NCBI GenBank assembly: GCA_023818725.1
Contig: JAMWBX010000039.1
Coordinates: forward strand, 1 to 8,192
DNA: 8,192 nt
Source of the DNA: Candidatus Omnitrophota bacterium
GTDB taxonomy: Bacteria; Ratteibacteria; UBA8468; B48-G9; DTJG01
Direction: 5' to 3'
The position numbers were made by a program, and so were the translations under genes. This document shows positions 1-6,348 of the stretch, piece after piece. Positions within the stretch are counted from its first letter, which is position 1, and every line of letters starts with the position of its first letter. The notes beneath the pieces were generated by a model. That model was not told where the DNA came from. It saw only the letters and a list, made by a program, of their open reading frames with translations, and ran no database searches.

Positions 1-655
1 CAACTTCAAACCTTGAATCACCCTGATGGTCGACAGTAAGAGAACCGTTTGAATCCTCAGGAATAAATATGATGCTGTAATGTTTGTCATCAGGCGCTAT
101 GAAAGAACCGACCAGTCCGACCTTCAAATTCGGATCTGCTGTAACTACTGTTCCATCTGCAAAATTAAAGGTGCCACCGGTATATACTTCCCCTGGCATA
201 ATACTGGCGCCATTTCTCGTAACTTTATTGGTCTGCATAACATTTGCTGAATAAGACAGGAATGCTCCGGTCGCTTTTGTTCCATTGAAATGCCTCGGAC
301 AAAAAAGATAAAGCTTCTGGACGTCTTCGTCGTTGAAAGAACGATTAACATAGAAGTTTCCATAGCTATTGACCTGGGGAAGATCTGAACTGGTGACCAA
401 TTTATCTTCAGGACATTTGAAAGAATATTTGTCCTTAATGTAGTTTGGGAACAGGACATAAAGTTGATTTGGACTTGATTTCCAGTCAGCCTGGTAAGCT
501 TCGATAGCAATTGAAATCTGTCGAAGATTATTCAAACAGACCATTGATTTCGAAAGCGCCCTTGATCTTAAAACAATTCCGAAAACCATGGCTATTAGTG
601 ACACAGCTATAAATGAAATAATCAACACCTCTATTAGACTAAATCCCTTTTTCAT
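1..655 (-). CDS. Type IV pilin-like prepilin (pseudopilin), partial at left edge
   Basis: The protein starts MKKGFSLIEVLIISFIAV, which is a class III prepilin leader: short basic leader, cleavage expected between G4 and F5, glutamate at position +5 of the mature protein, then a hydrophobic helix to about residue 30. After the helix come a conserved C-x-NNLRQI segment with Y and D further on (about 40-57), FKCPED (about 78-83) and a second CP pair (about 117-118). A GGTFNFADGTVV stretch (about 163-174) recalls the F-x-DG-x-V motif near the end of many G-type pseudopilins. 218 codons are visible without a stop, so the gene continues left of the window and is longer than a typical 130-170 residue pseudopilin. 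These proteins sit in the inner membrane and are processed by a prepilin peptidase to assemble pili or type II secretion pseudopili. It is the last visible gene of a four-gene minus-strand operon and overlaps the gene before it. The prepilin class is sure; its exact role is not. Confidence 0.9.
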   Translation of the reverse strand, partial: MKKGFSLIEVLIISFIAVSLIAMVFGIVLRSRALSKSMVCLNNLRQISIAIEAYQADWKSSPNQLYVLFPNYIKDKYSFKCPEDKLVTSSDLPQVNSYGNFYVNRSFNDEDVQKLYLFCPRHFNGTKATGAFLSYSANVMQTNKVTRNGASIMPGEVYTGGTFNFADGTVVTADPNLKVGLVGSFIAPDDKHYSIIFIPEDSNGSLTVDHQGDSRFEV

Positions 656-1220
656 TGTTTCCTCCTTTTTTGCTTTCTATAACCTGTTTATCTACATGTT
701 TTTTTTCGAAACATTCTTCAAGTTCTCTGAGCGCCACATTCAAGCTGATATCCTGGACCTGGGTTCTGTTCCATATTTCAAGAACTCTTTTACTTGCATT
801 AACAAGACTTATATGCGTTGTTCCAAAGTTCCTTATTTCTTCCATTAAATTACTGAGGGTATCCCCTTTCCTCAAATTAAACGAAGGGCTCTTTCCTTCC
901 CGCAATTCTTTTATGACCTGAATTATTCGATAGACAGGTCCTGCTATTCGGTGTGAAACAAGGAGCATTCCCAGTCCTGCCAAAATTGCAAGAAATACTG
1001 TTATCAGCGTGATGCGGAGTGCAAATGTTTTGAATGTGAGTGTAAAAATTTGTGTCAGGTTTTTTTCATTGGCAGAGACAAGGTGGTTGATAAGAAGAGA
1101 CCATACACTATTAAATGTAATAAGGCTGACAAAAATACTTGTAAGAACCATAAAGGCAAGTACGTAAATAACTATTTTGAATTGTATTTCCCTGTCGACC
1201 AGTATTTTCCTTCTACCCAT
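639..1220 (-). CDS. HAMP-domain membrane protein without output domain
   Basis: This 193-residue protein has a short basic N-terminus (MGRRKILVDREIQFK), a transmembrane helix at about 15-36, a short outside loop of about 30 residues, a second helix at about 68-88, and then a HAMP domain at about 88-140, recognisable from SHRIAGPVYRI and LRKGDTLSNLMEEI. The last 50 residues are charged and helical and show no kinase, cyclase or methyl-accepting domain. HAMP domains normally relay signals from a membrane sensor to a cytoplasmic output module; small two-helix HAMP proteins of this form, with the R-R-x-x-L-V-D-R-x-x-Q-F start, are known in deltaproteobacteria and several candidate phyla, but their function is unclear. 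The start at 1220 has GAGGAG three bases upstream, a short spacing. The gene follows thioredoxin by 32 bases and overlaps the prepilin by 17, so co-transcription is likely. Confidence 0.8.
   Translation of the reverse strand: MGRRKILVDREIQFKIVIYVLAFMVLTSIFVSLITFNSVWSLLINHLVSANEKNLTQIFTLTFKTFALRITLITVFLAILAGLGMLLVSHRIAGPVYRIIQVIKELREGKSPSFNLRKGDTLSNLMEEIRNFGTTHISLVNASKRVLEIWNRTQVQDISLNVALRELEECFEKKHVDKQVIESKKGGNNEKGI
661..666 (-). promoter_or_regulatory. Ribosome binding site of the prepilin gene, inside the preceding gene
   Basis: A perfect AGGAGG lies five bases before the prepilin ATG at 655. It falls within the last codons of the HAMP-protein gene, so the prepilin can be translated from its own strong site while being linked to the upstream gene by the 17-base overlap. 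It fixes the prepilin start. Confidence 0.85.
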
Positions 1221-1252
1221 AGTCTCCTCGGGGCAATTATACCTTCCGTGTC

Positions 1253-1570
1253 TTATTCTGTCAACTGTTGGGTAATTTTCTCAATAAGGCGGGCTTTTCC
1301 AACAGCTCCGATAATTTTGTCCTGTAGCTTTCCACCTTTAAAGATTATGAATGTAGGTATTGAGAAAATCTGAAATCTTGCCGCTATTTCAGGGTTTTCA
1401 TCAACATTAAGTTTTGCTACAACAACCTTCCCTTCAAGTTCTTTAGCAATCTCTTCAACAACAGGAGCCATCATTCTGCATGGACCGCACCAATCCGCAT
1501 AAAAATCCACAAAAACCACGGAGTTTTCGCCAATCACAGCGTCGAAATTCTCACTATTTAAAACCTTCAT
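1253..1570 (-). CDS. trxA: Thioredoxin
   Basis: This 105-residue protein is a full-length classical thioredoxin, close to the usual 105-110 residues. It carries the active site W27-C28-G29-P30-C31-R32, the buried D22 of the VDFYA strand, and the cis-proline P72 in SIPTF followed by the FKGG turn. No signal peptide is present, so it acts in the cytoplasm, reducing protein disulfides with electrons from thioredoxin reductase. Two ATG codons stand in tandem at 1573 and 1570. AGGAGG at 1575-1580 is only one base from the first but four from the second, so the start at 1570 is preferred. The gene follows the radical SAM gene by 24 bases and precedes the HAMP gene by 32, all in one direction. The trxA symbol reflects family membership only; other thioredoxins may exist in the genome. 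Confidence 0.95.
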   Translation of the reverse strand: MKVLNSENFDAVIGENSVVFVDFYADWCGPCRMMAPVVEEIAKELEGKVVVAKLNVDENPEIAARFQIFSIPTFIIFKGGKLQDKIIGAVGKARLIEKITQQLTE

Positions 1571-1574
1571 CATT

Positions 1575-1580
1575 CCTCCT
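1575..1580 (-). promoter_or_regulatory. Ribosome binding site deciding the thioredoxin start
   Basis: Perfect AGGAGG. It leaves one base before the ATG at 1573 and four before the ATG at 1570, which favours the second ATG. Choosing the first would only add one methionine. Confidence 0.75.
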
Positions 1581-1594
1581 TTGTTATGTTTCCT

Positions 1595-2620
1595 TTAGAT
1601 GCAGGAATCAATAAAACGGTTCAAATCAGGTTCTAGAAAGCACAACGGGTCCTGAGCGAGATAATCGCCTGACAGGCAGTATGCAAGAGCCCTACAACCA
1701 TAGCAGTTTCTTATCTTGCATATGCCGCAAAGTCCTTTGAGCTTCTTTCTTTTGATATTTTTGCATGGGTTCTTTTCCCATATTTTTTCAAATATTTCTG
1801 TAACCGCATTTCCCATGTTGAAAACAAACCTTCTGCAGGGAAAAACAGAACCATCCGGCATAATTGCGCATCCATTTTTCCCCACAATGCAAACAGCGCC
1901 GAAAATTCTCCAGTTATTTTTCTTCCTTAAAACTTTAAATCCTCTGTATTGCGCGACAGGTCGAAGGTCATTCTCAATTTCGCAAAGAACAAGAAGTTTT
2001 CTTACTGAATCTGCCCATGTTTCTTTTGAAACGACAAAATTTTTAAACTGTTTTCCTGTGCCAAGCGGGAAAAATCTTTCAACGATAAAACCATCAAGGT
2101 TATATCGATTGACCATTTCAAAAAGCAAAGGAATTTGCGTTGCATTGATCTGCATTATTGTAAACATCAAAAGCTTTTCTTCGCTGAACAGAGAAAGCTT
2201 CTCCAGCGAATTAAGGAATTTTTCATAAGGCAACCTTCTTATAAACTGGTATGATTCTTTTTCAACTCCCTCGCAAGAAATCTTAATTGTTTTCAGCTTT
2301 TTAAATGAATTTAGCTTTTTTATGGTTTCATTGCTCAACAATGTTCCGTTGGTGATGATACCAAATTTTTCAACAACATTAGATTGTTCAAGCAACATAA
2401 GTATTTTCCAGAAATTCGGGTGAAGAAATGGTTCCCCACCTGTTACATCCACAGTCAAACGCAGGCGATTTTCTTTAAGGAAATAACTCAAATTTTCAAA
2501 AAGTTTTTGGGTTTGCAGAAACGATATATCTTCTGAGGCGTCGAATGCATCCTGATAGCAATGCCTGCATCTGAGATTGCAAAGATTTGTTATATGCCAT
2601 TGAATATGGAATGTTTTCAC
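1595..2620 (-). CDS. Radical SAM protein with SPASM-like C-terminal domain
   Basis: This 341-residue protein opens almost directly with the radical SAM signature C14-x3-C18-x2-C21 (LCNLRCRHCY), followed by the SAM-binding GGEP at 61-64 and an ITNGT strand near 110. The C-terminus is cysteine-rich: C244, C251, then PDG-x4-C262, and C298-x2-C301-x4-C306-x2-C309 with C315 and C327. This is a SPASM-type layout, expected to bind one or two auxiliary iron-sulfur clusters. The CGIC...CYGCRA...GD...DPLC ending recalls NirJ/AhbC/AhbD and peptide-maturing enzymes, but the substrate cannot be read from the sequence, and no small precursor peptide was found next to it. The start is GTG at 2620: an in-frame TAA at 2630-2632 excludes a longer form and the cluster motif excludes a much shorter one. 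The ribosome site is weak (AGG directly against GTG). First gene of the leftward operon. Confidence 0.9.
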   Translation of the reverse strand: MKTFHIQWHITNLCNLRCRHCYQDAFDASEDISFLQTQKLFENLSYFLKENRLRLTVDVTGGEPFLHPNFWKILMLLEQSNVVEKFGIITNGTLLSNETIKKLNSFKKLKTIKISCEGVEKESYQFIRRLPYEKFLNSLEKLSLFSEEKLLMFTIMQINATQIPLLFEMVNRYNLDGFIVERFFPLGTGKQFKNFVVSKETWADSVRKLLVLCEIENDLRPVAQYRGFKVLRKKNNWRIFGAVCIVGKNGCAIMPDGSVFPCRRFVFNMGNAVTEIFEKIWEKNPCKNIKRKKLKGLCGICKIRNCYGCRALAYCLSGDYLAQDPLCFLEPDLNRFIDSCI

Positions 2621-2663
2621 CCTGAAATTTTACCATATAATTATTTTTTTCTTCCATCCGTGA

Positions 2664-2691
2664 TTTTACTTTTTAATACGCCTTTGTTAAA
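2664..2691 (-). promoter_or_regulatory. Candidate sigma-70 promoter for the leftward operon
   Basis: Read on the minus strand, TTAACA (2691-2686) and TAAAAT (2669-2664) are separated by 16 bases; each matches the sigma-70 consensus in five of six positions. Transcription would begin near 2657, about 37 bases before the GTG start of the radical SAM gene. The region is AT-rich, so chance matches are possible. Confidence 0.5.
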
Positions 2692-2694
2692 ATA
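2666..2694 (+). promoter_or_regulatory. Candidate sigma-70 promoter for the ribulokinase gene
   Basis: TTTACT (2666-2671) and TAAAAT (2689-2694) are separated by 17 bases; they match the consensus in four and five positions. Transcription would begin near 2701, about 26 bases before the GTG start. It occupies nearly the same bases as the minus-strand candidate, so the two could not both be filled by polymerase at once. Confidence 0.45.
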
Positions 2695-2716
2695 CACTAA
2701 AAAATTTCAGAGAAAC

Positions 2717-2720
2717 GGAG
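2717..2720 (+). promoter_or_regulatory. Ribosome binding site deciding the ribulokinase start
   Basis: GGAG ends directly against a TTG at 2721 but lies six bases before the GTG at 2727, a normal spacing. This supports GTG 2727 as the start, giving MRKYVAGLDFGT. Confidence 0.7.
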
Positions 2721-2726
2721 TTGACT

Positions 2727-4409
2727 GTGAGGAAATATGTTGCCGGGCTTGATTTCGGGACAAACTCAATGAGGCTATTGCTTGTCAATCTTTCTACAGG
2801 AAGAGAGGTTATTGAGATAGTTGAGAAATACCCATCAGGCAGGGATGGAGTTATTGTGGATTCGAAAAACCCGCATCTTGCGCGGCAGAATCCCGCGGAT
2901 TACATTGTGTGTCTCATAAAAGCAGGGAAAAAGCTTTCAAGAAAGATGAGATTGAAATCAATAAAAGCTGATGAAGTTATTGGAATAGGAGTCGATACCA
3001 CAGGAAGCACTCCAATTCCTGTGGATAAAAATCTTATGCCTCTTTCCTTCAGGAGAGAATTCAGAAACAACAAAAATGCAATGGCGTGGTTGTGGAAAGA
3101 TCACACTTCCGCCGACGAAGCTGAGGAAATAACAAATCTCGCAAGAAAAATCAGACCACAGTACCTTTCAAAGATTGGAGGAGTGTATTCGTCAGAGTGG
3201 TTTTTTTCAAAGATCCTTCATCTAGCCAGGTGCGACAGGAAGGTTTTTGAGGAAAGCGCAAGCTTTGTTGAACTTTGCGATTTTATTCCAGCGTTGCTTA
3301 CCGGATGCAATAATCCTGCAAAAGTTTTGAGAAGCATATGCGCGGCAGGTCATAAAGCAATGTACAATGAAGATTGGGGAGGTCTTCCTGACGAAGATTT
3401 TCTTGAAGCGCTCGATACTGGCTTTAAGAACTTGAGAAGTAAACTTTACGAAAGGGCATATCCTGCTGGAACAAAAGCCGGCACTCTTACAAAATACTGG
3501 GCTAAAAAACTGGGTCTTGCAGAAGGAACACCTGTAAGCGTGGGTGCGTTTGATGCTCATATGGGAGCAGTGGGCGCAGGAATAAAAGAAAATGTTCTGG
3601 TTAAAATAATGGGAACCTCAACCTGCGACATTATGATCTTTCCAAAAGACAAAAATCTACCTGATATTCCAGGTCTTTGCGGGATAGTACAGGATTCAGT
3701 TGTACCAGGATTTATCGGGCTTGAGGCAGGCCAATCCGCGGTTGGAGATATATTCTACTGGTTCCTGAAAACTTTTCTTCCGGAAAAAAGAAAGGATGTT
3801 TTTAACTACTATACACGTCTTGCCAGAAATGTCAGACCTGGTACTTCTGGTCTTATCTGCCTTGACTGGCACAATGGAAACAGGACAGTGCTGGTGGATC
3901 AGAAATTGACAGGGCTTATCGCCGGGTTAACACTCAACACCAGAGCTGAAGAGTTTTACAGGGCGCTCGTTGAAGCGACGGGCTTTGGAGCAAGGGTAAT
4001 TATCGAACGATTGAGTGAGTATGGAGTAAAGGTGGACTCTATTATCGCCTGCGGCGGGCTTGCTGAGAAAAATTCCCTGTTGATGCAGGTATATGCTGAC
4101 ATTACTGGAAAGGAATTTAAGATTGCTTTTTCAAAACAAACATGCGCGCTGGGAGCAGCAATGTTTGGCGCTGTTGCCGCCGGAAAAGAAAAATCAGGGT
4201 TTGAAAATGTCCAGCAGGTTCAGGAGAAAATTTGCCGCTTCAAGCCACAGACCTATAAACCGAACCAATCTAATTATTTGATTTATGACAGGATTTACCA
4301 GAACTATAAAAAGCTTCACGATATGTTCGGGATTCCGACATATACAGGAAATCTCTACAATGTAATGAAGGATATGCTCAGGATTCAGGCAGACACGATA
4401 AAGCGATAA
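2727..4409 (+). CDS. araB: L-ribulokinase
   Basis: This 560-residue protein matches the usual length of bacterial ribulokinases and carries FGGY-kinase landmarks along its whole length. These are the N-terminal phosphate loop GLDFGTNS (7-14), GVDTTGSTPIPVD (about 88-100), a W-x-W-K-DHT segment (about 121-127), and VGAFDAHMGAVGAG (about 272-285) with the presumed catalytic base D276. They continue with MGTSTC (295-300), EAGQSAVGDIFYWF (about 333-346) and the C-terminal GGLAEKN (443-449). The combination DAHMGA, GTSTC and EAGQSAVGD is characteristic of AraB rather than of xylulo-, glycero- or rhamnulokinases. It phosphorylates L-ribulose to L-ribulose 5-phosphate with ATP in the cytoplasm, the second step of arabinose use. 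The isomerase (araA) and epimerase (araD) are not in this window. It is followed after 31 bases by a tRNA-binding-domain gene on the same strand. Confidence 0.93.
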   Translation: MRKYVAGLDFGTNSMRLLLVNLSTGREVIEIVEKYPSGRDGVIVDSKNPHLARQNPADYIVCLIKAGKKLSRKMRLKSIKADEVIGIGVDTTGSTPIPVDKNLMPLSFRREFRNNKNAMAWLWKDHTSADEAEEITNLARKIRPQYLSKIGGVYSSEWFFSKILHLARCDRKVFEESASFVELCDFIPALLTGCNNPAKVLRSICAAGHKAMYNEDWGGLPDEDFLEALDTGFKNLRSKLYERAYPAGTKAGTLTKYWAKKLGLAEGTPVSVGAFDAHMGAVGAGIKENVLVKIMGTSTCDIMIFPKDKNLPDIPGLCGIVQDSVVPGFIGLEAGQSAVGDIFYWFLKTFLPEKRKDVFNYYTRLARNVRPGTSGLICLDWHNGNRTVLVDQKLTGLIAGLTLNTRAEEFYRALVEATGFGARVIIERLSEYGVKVDSIIACGGLAEKNSLLMQVYADITGKEFKIAFSKQTCALGAAMFGAVAAGKEKSGFENVQQVQEKICRFKPQTYKPNQSNYLIYDRIYQNYKKLHDMFGIPTYTGNLYNVMKDMLRIQADTIKR

Positions 4410-4440
4410 CACGTTCTTGTTTCTAATATCCGGAGGGATT

Positions 4441-4767
4441 ATGGAAATCATTTCTTTTGATGAATTCAAGAAGATGGACATCAGGGTCGGGAAAATTATG
4501 GATGTTCAGGAGCATCCGGATGCAGACAGGTTATATATTCTGACTGTTGATACTGGAGATGAAACGAGAAAAATAGTTGCCGGCATCAGGCCTTATTATA
4601 AGAAAGAAGAACTTACAGGAAAACTCATTATTATCCTTGCCAATCTTCAACCCCGCACAATCCGCGGAGTTGAAAGCCATGGAATGCTTCTTGCCGGACT
4701 TGACGGAAGTACGCTTGGTGTCCTTACCATTGATAGAGATTTGAAACCAGGAACAAAAATAAGCTAA
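4441..4767 (+). CDS. Free-standing tRNA-binding OB-fold protein (MetRS C-terminal/CsaA type)
   Basis: This 108-residue protein is a single tRNA-binding OB-fold domain. It shows FDEFKKMDIRVGKI (6-19), EHPDADRLYILTVDTG (about 24-39), a KIVAGI strand, the EELTGK turn, ANLQPR (about 67-72) and GVESHGMLLAG, all typical of the C-terminal dimerisation and tRNA-binding domain of methionyl-tRNA synthetase and its free-standing relatives. No synthetase catalytic core adjoins it, so it may act as a separate MetRS beta subunit or a structure-non-specific tRNA binder; the related CsaA proteins have been given a chaperone role. The start at 4441 has GGAGGG three bases upstream; an upstream in-frame TTG at 4417 lacks such a site. 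It lies 31 bases after araB, so it is probably co-transcribed, an unexpected pairing. Confidence 0.88.
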   Translation: MEIISFDEFKKMDIRVGKIMDVQEHPDADRLYILTVDTGDETRKIVAGIRPYYKKEELTGKLIIILANLQPRTIRGVESHGMLLAGLDGSTLGVLTIDRDLKPGTKIS

Positions 4768-4776
4768 TTGATTGTT

Positions 4777-6168
4777 TCACAGATTTTCAATTCTGCGGCC
4801 TGTTTTGAAAACCGAGAAAAATCCGTGGTCGGTTTTTTCCCAGAAATGAGGTCTTGTAAAAATCTGGAAAAATCCTTTCCATGCTCCAAGGCTTATCAGG
4901 ACCCAGTAAACAGGCGTTATAATTGTCTCAGGTATAAGATATCTGTATGAGCGACGTAAACATCCCATTACATTAAGCAAGACAAAAATTCCATTGCTGA
5001 CAAGAAGCACCCATGTGATCAAATCTGCGCCTGGATAAAAAAACCCTGATAAGAATTTTTCCTCTGCTCTGATAAGCCATGAAATTGTTATGACCCAGTA
5101 GATCGGATTAAATAGTAGAGTAATAAAAAGTCCTGCCACTGTTAGCTGGAAACTAAAAAAATTTATCATTCCCATCTGTTTGCAAAGGAGGCCTGGTTTG
5201 CGCATATGAACAAACCATGTCTGAATATATCCTTTAACCCATCGCGATCGTTGCCTCAACCAGTTTTTGAGTCTGCTGTTTGCCTCTTCCCATGTTGTGC
5301 TGTCAAGGACTCTTGTTCTGTATCCTTCCCTGAAAAGTCGTATTCCGAGATCACAATCTTCGGCCACATTGTATGGGTCCCAGCCTCCGATTTTTTTGAG
5401 AACATCAGTTTTGAAATGATTTGATGTTCCGCCAAGCGGAATAGGCGCGTTCAGTGCGTCAAGACCGGGCAAATACAGGTCAAACCACATTGAATATTCA
5501 GAGGTGAACCATCTGGTGAGAAGATTCTGACGGGGATTATAGTAGTTGAGTTTTGCCTGAAGGCAAACGACAGAGGGATCGTTTATTTTTCTGAAGGCGA
5601 TAACGCTTTTTTTCAACTGGTCGGCATCAGGGATATCTTCTGCGTCATAAATCACAAGGAACTCGCCTTTTGCCTTAGAAAGGCCAATGTTGCACGCTTT
5701 CGGTTTTGTCCTTGGGAATGAATCCGGCACAATGACTATTTCAAAAAAATCAGGCAGCTTTGTTTTTTTTAATGCCTCCTGCATCACATTATCTGTTTCT
5801 TCCACGAGAAGTTTCACATCGCACCTGTCAGAAGGATAATCCAGCTGAGAAATTCCTGTAATCAGCTGCGGCAATATGTTTGTTTCTCTGTAGACAGGCA
5901 GAAGAATTGTATAGATAGGAAGAGAATCTTCAGATAGATTTTTTATTTCATATTCGCTGATTGTGATTTCCTGTTTCTGGATAAAGCCAATAAGAACAAG
6001 AAAAAACTTGTACAGTATTGTCACAAGATAAAATACGCTTATAGAAAAATTGGCTGCAATAAAAAATGTTCTGCCATAATAAAAACCACAGAAAAGAAAA
6101 AAAACAAGCAGAATAACTGCCGTGTTTTTTTGCCTTGTATCCAGTACGATTTTAGCGTCTTCCATCAT
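4777..6168 (-). CDS. Membrane glycosyltransferase, family 2 (cellulose-synthase-like)
   Basis: This 463-residue protein has two N-terminal membrane helices (about 17-36 and 43-63), a cytoplasmic GT-A catalytic domain (about 85-320), and three or so C-terminal helices (about 337-365, 382-402, 414-435). Catalytic landmarks are YTILLPVYRE (86-95), the metal and nucleotide-binding YDAED (174-178), GGTSNHF (246-252), the presumed catalytic base in AEDCDLG (269-275), and QRSRW (306-310), the Q-x-x-R-W motif of processive inverting enzymes. It should polymerise or transfer sugar from a nucleotide-sugar at the inner membrane; the sugar is not readable, and no PilZ domain or BcsB-like partner is present. 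The RPHFWEKTDHG ending is typical of this subgroup. Tandem ATGs stand at 6168 and 6165, with only a weak purine-rich ribosome site. Its stop is nine bases from that of the convergent tRNA-binding gene. Confidence 0.9.
   Translation of the reverse strand: MMEDAKIVLDTRQKNTAVILLVFFLFCGFYYGRTFFIAANFSISVFYLVTILYKFFLVLIGFIQKQEITISEYEIKNLSEDSLPIYTILLPVYRETNILPQLITGISQLDYPSDRCDVKLLVEETDNVMQEALKKTKLPDFFEIVIVPDSFPRTKPKACNIGLSKAKGEFLVIYDAEDIPDADQLKKSVIAFRKINDPSVVCLQAKLNYYNPRQNLLTRWFTSEYSMWFDLYLPGLDALNAPIPLGGTSNHFKTDVLKKIGGWDPYNVAEDCDLGIRLFREGYRTRVLDSTTWEEANSRLKNWLRQRSRWVKGYIQTWFVHMRKPGLLCKQMGMINFFSFQLTVAGLFITLLFNPIYWVITISWLIRAEEKFLSGFFYPGADLITWVLLVSNGIFVLLNVMGCLRRSYRYLIPETIITPVYWVLISLGAWKGFFQIFTRPHFWEKTDHGFFSVFKTGRRIENL
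4808..4838 (+). terminator. Candidate intrinsic terminator after araB and the tRNA-binding gene
   Basis: AAAACCGA (4808-4815) pairs perfectly with TCGGTTTT (4829-4836) across a 13-base loop, and the second arm runs into six T (4833-4838). It is about 40 bases past the tRNA-binding gene and lies within the 3' coding end of the convergent glycosyltransferase gene. The long loop and only four G-C pairs make it moderate. Confidence 0.4.
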
Positions 6169-6274
6169 TATATTGAAATTTTCTTCTTATGATAACACAG
6201 ATTGCGAAAATTAGACGCAAGAAAACTTTTCAGGATTATGATTTATGAAAAATCAGTCCGAATTTATCAGAAAA

Positions 6275-6303
6275 TTGACTGTTATTTAATAAAATGACAT
6301 AAT
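6275..6303 (+). promoter_or_regulatory. Sigma-70 promoter for the lyase-like gene
   Basis: TTGACT (6275-6280) and CATAAT (6298-6303) are separated by exactly 17 bases and each differs from consensus at one position. Transcription would begin near 6310, leaving a leader of about 39 bases before the ATG at 6349. This is the best promoter match noticed in the window. The rest of the 180-base spacer (6169-6348) holds no gene, and no clear promoter for the leftward glycosyltransferase was found in it. Confidence 0.7.
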
Positions 6304-6323
6304 GCAGATAAATAGAGACAGTG

Positions 6324-6341
6324 CCTTTTTCTCAAAAAAGG
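6324..6341 (+). promoter_or_regulatory. Leader hairpin covering the ribosome site of the lyase-like gene
   Basis: CCTTTTT (6324-6330) pairs perfectly with AAAAAGG (6335-6341) around a four-base CTCA loop. The second arm includes most of the Shine-Dalgarno AAGGA (6338-6342), which stands six bases before the ATG. The stem has two G-C and five A-U pairs, so it is weak and could open easily. A regulatory role is inferred only from its position. Confidence 0.4.
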
Positions 6342-6348
6342 ATGAAAA

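Larger units (their letters stand above)
2622..2710. repeat. Perfect 10-bp inverted repeat flanking the divergent promoters
   Basis: CTGAAATTTT at 2622-2631 and its exact reverse complement AAAATTTCAG at 2701-2710 enclose both promoter candidates, with centres 79 bp apart. One arm lies two bases before the radical SAM start, the other six bases before the GGAG of the ribulokinase gene, so each leader reads AAAATTTCAG just ahead of its gene. Because the genes diverge, no single transcript from the proposed starts holds both arms, so a protein-binding role on DNA is more likely than an RNA hairpin. Confidence 0.55.

Noticed and set aside
1..180. FecR-like domain at the C-terminal part of the prepilin
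   Set aside because: The DG-x-V stretch and beta-rich pattern recall FecR, but the match is too loose and the sequence is cut off; the F-x-DG-x-V motif of G-type pseudopilins explains it as well.
145..510. Open frame of 121 codons on the minus strand
   Set aside because: It lies out of frame inside the prepilin gene, whose own frame carries clear motifs and runs off the window; no recognisable protein features.
588..1373. Several plus-strand open frames opposite the HAMP, prepilin and thioredoxin genes
   Set aside because: They are antisense shadows of genes with strong family motifs and ribosome sites.
3222..3560. Minus-strand open frame of 112 codons
   Set aside because: Fully antisense to araB, cysteine- and serine-rich with no coherent domain.
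4777..6168. Cellulose synthase BcsA
   Set aside because: GT2 motifs fit, but the protein is much shorter than BcsA, lacks a PilZ domain and has no bcs neighbours; only a general family call is justified.
6342..6348. Alternative ATG at 6342 for the rightmost gene
   Set aside because: It is in another frame, abuts the ribosome site, and lacks the signal peptide that the frame from 6349 provides.
6169..6348. Minus-strand promoter for the glycosyltransferase
   Set aside because: Several -10-like hexamers (for example TATCAT at 6194-6189) occur, but none has a convincing -35 partner at 16-18 bases.
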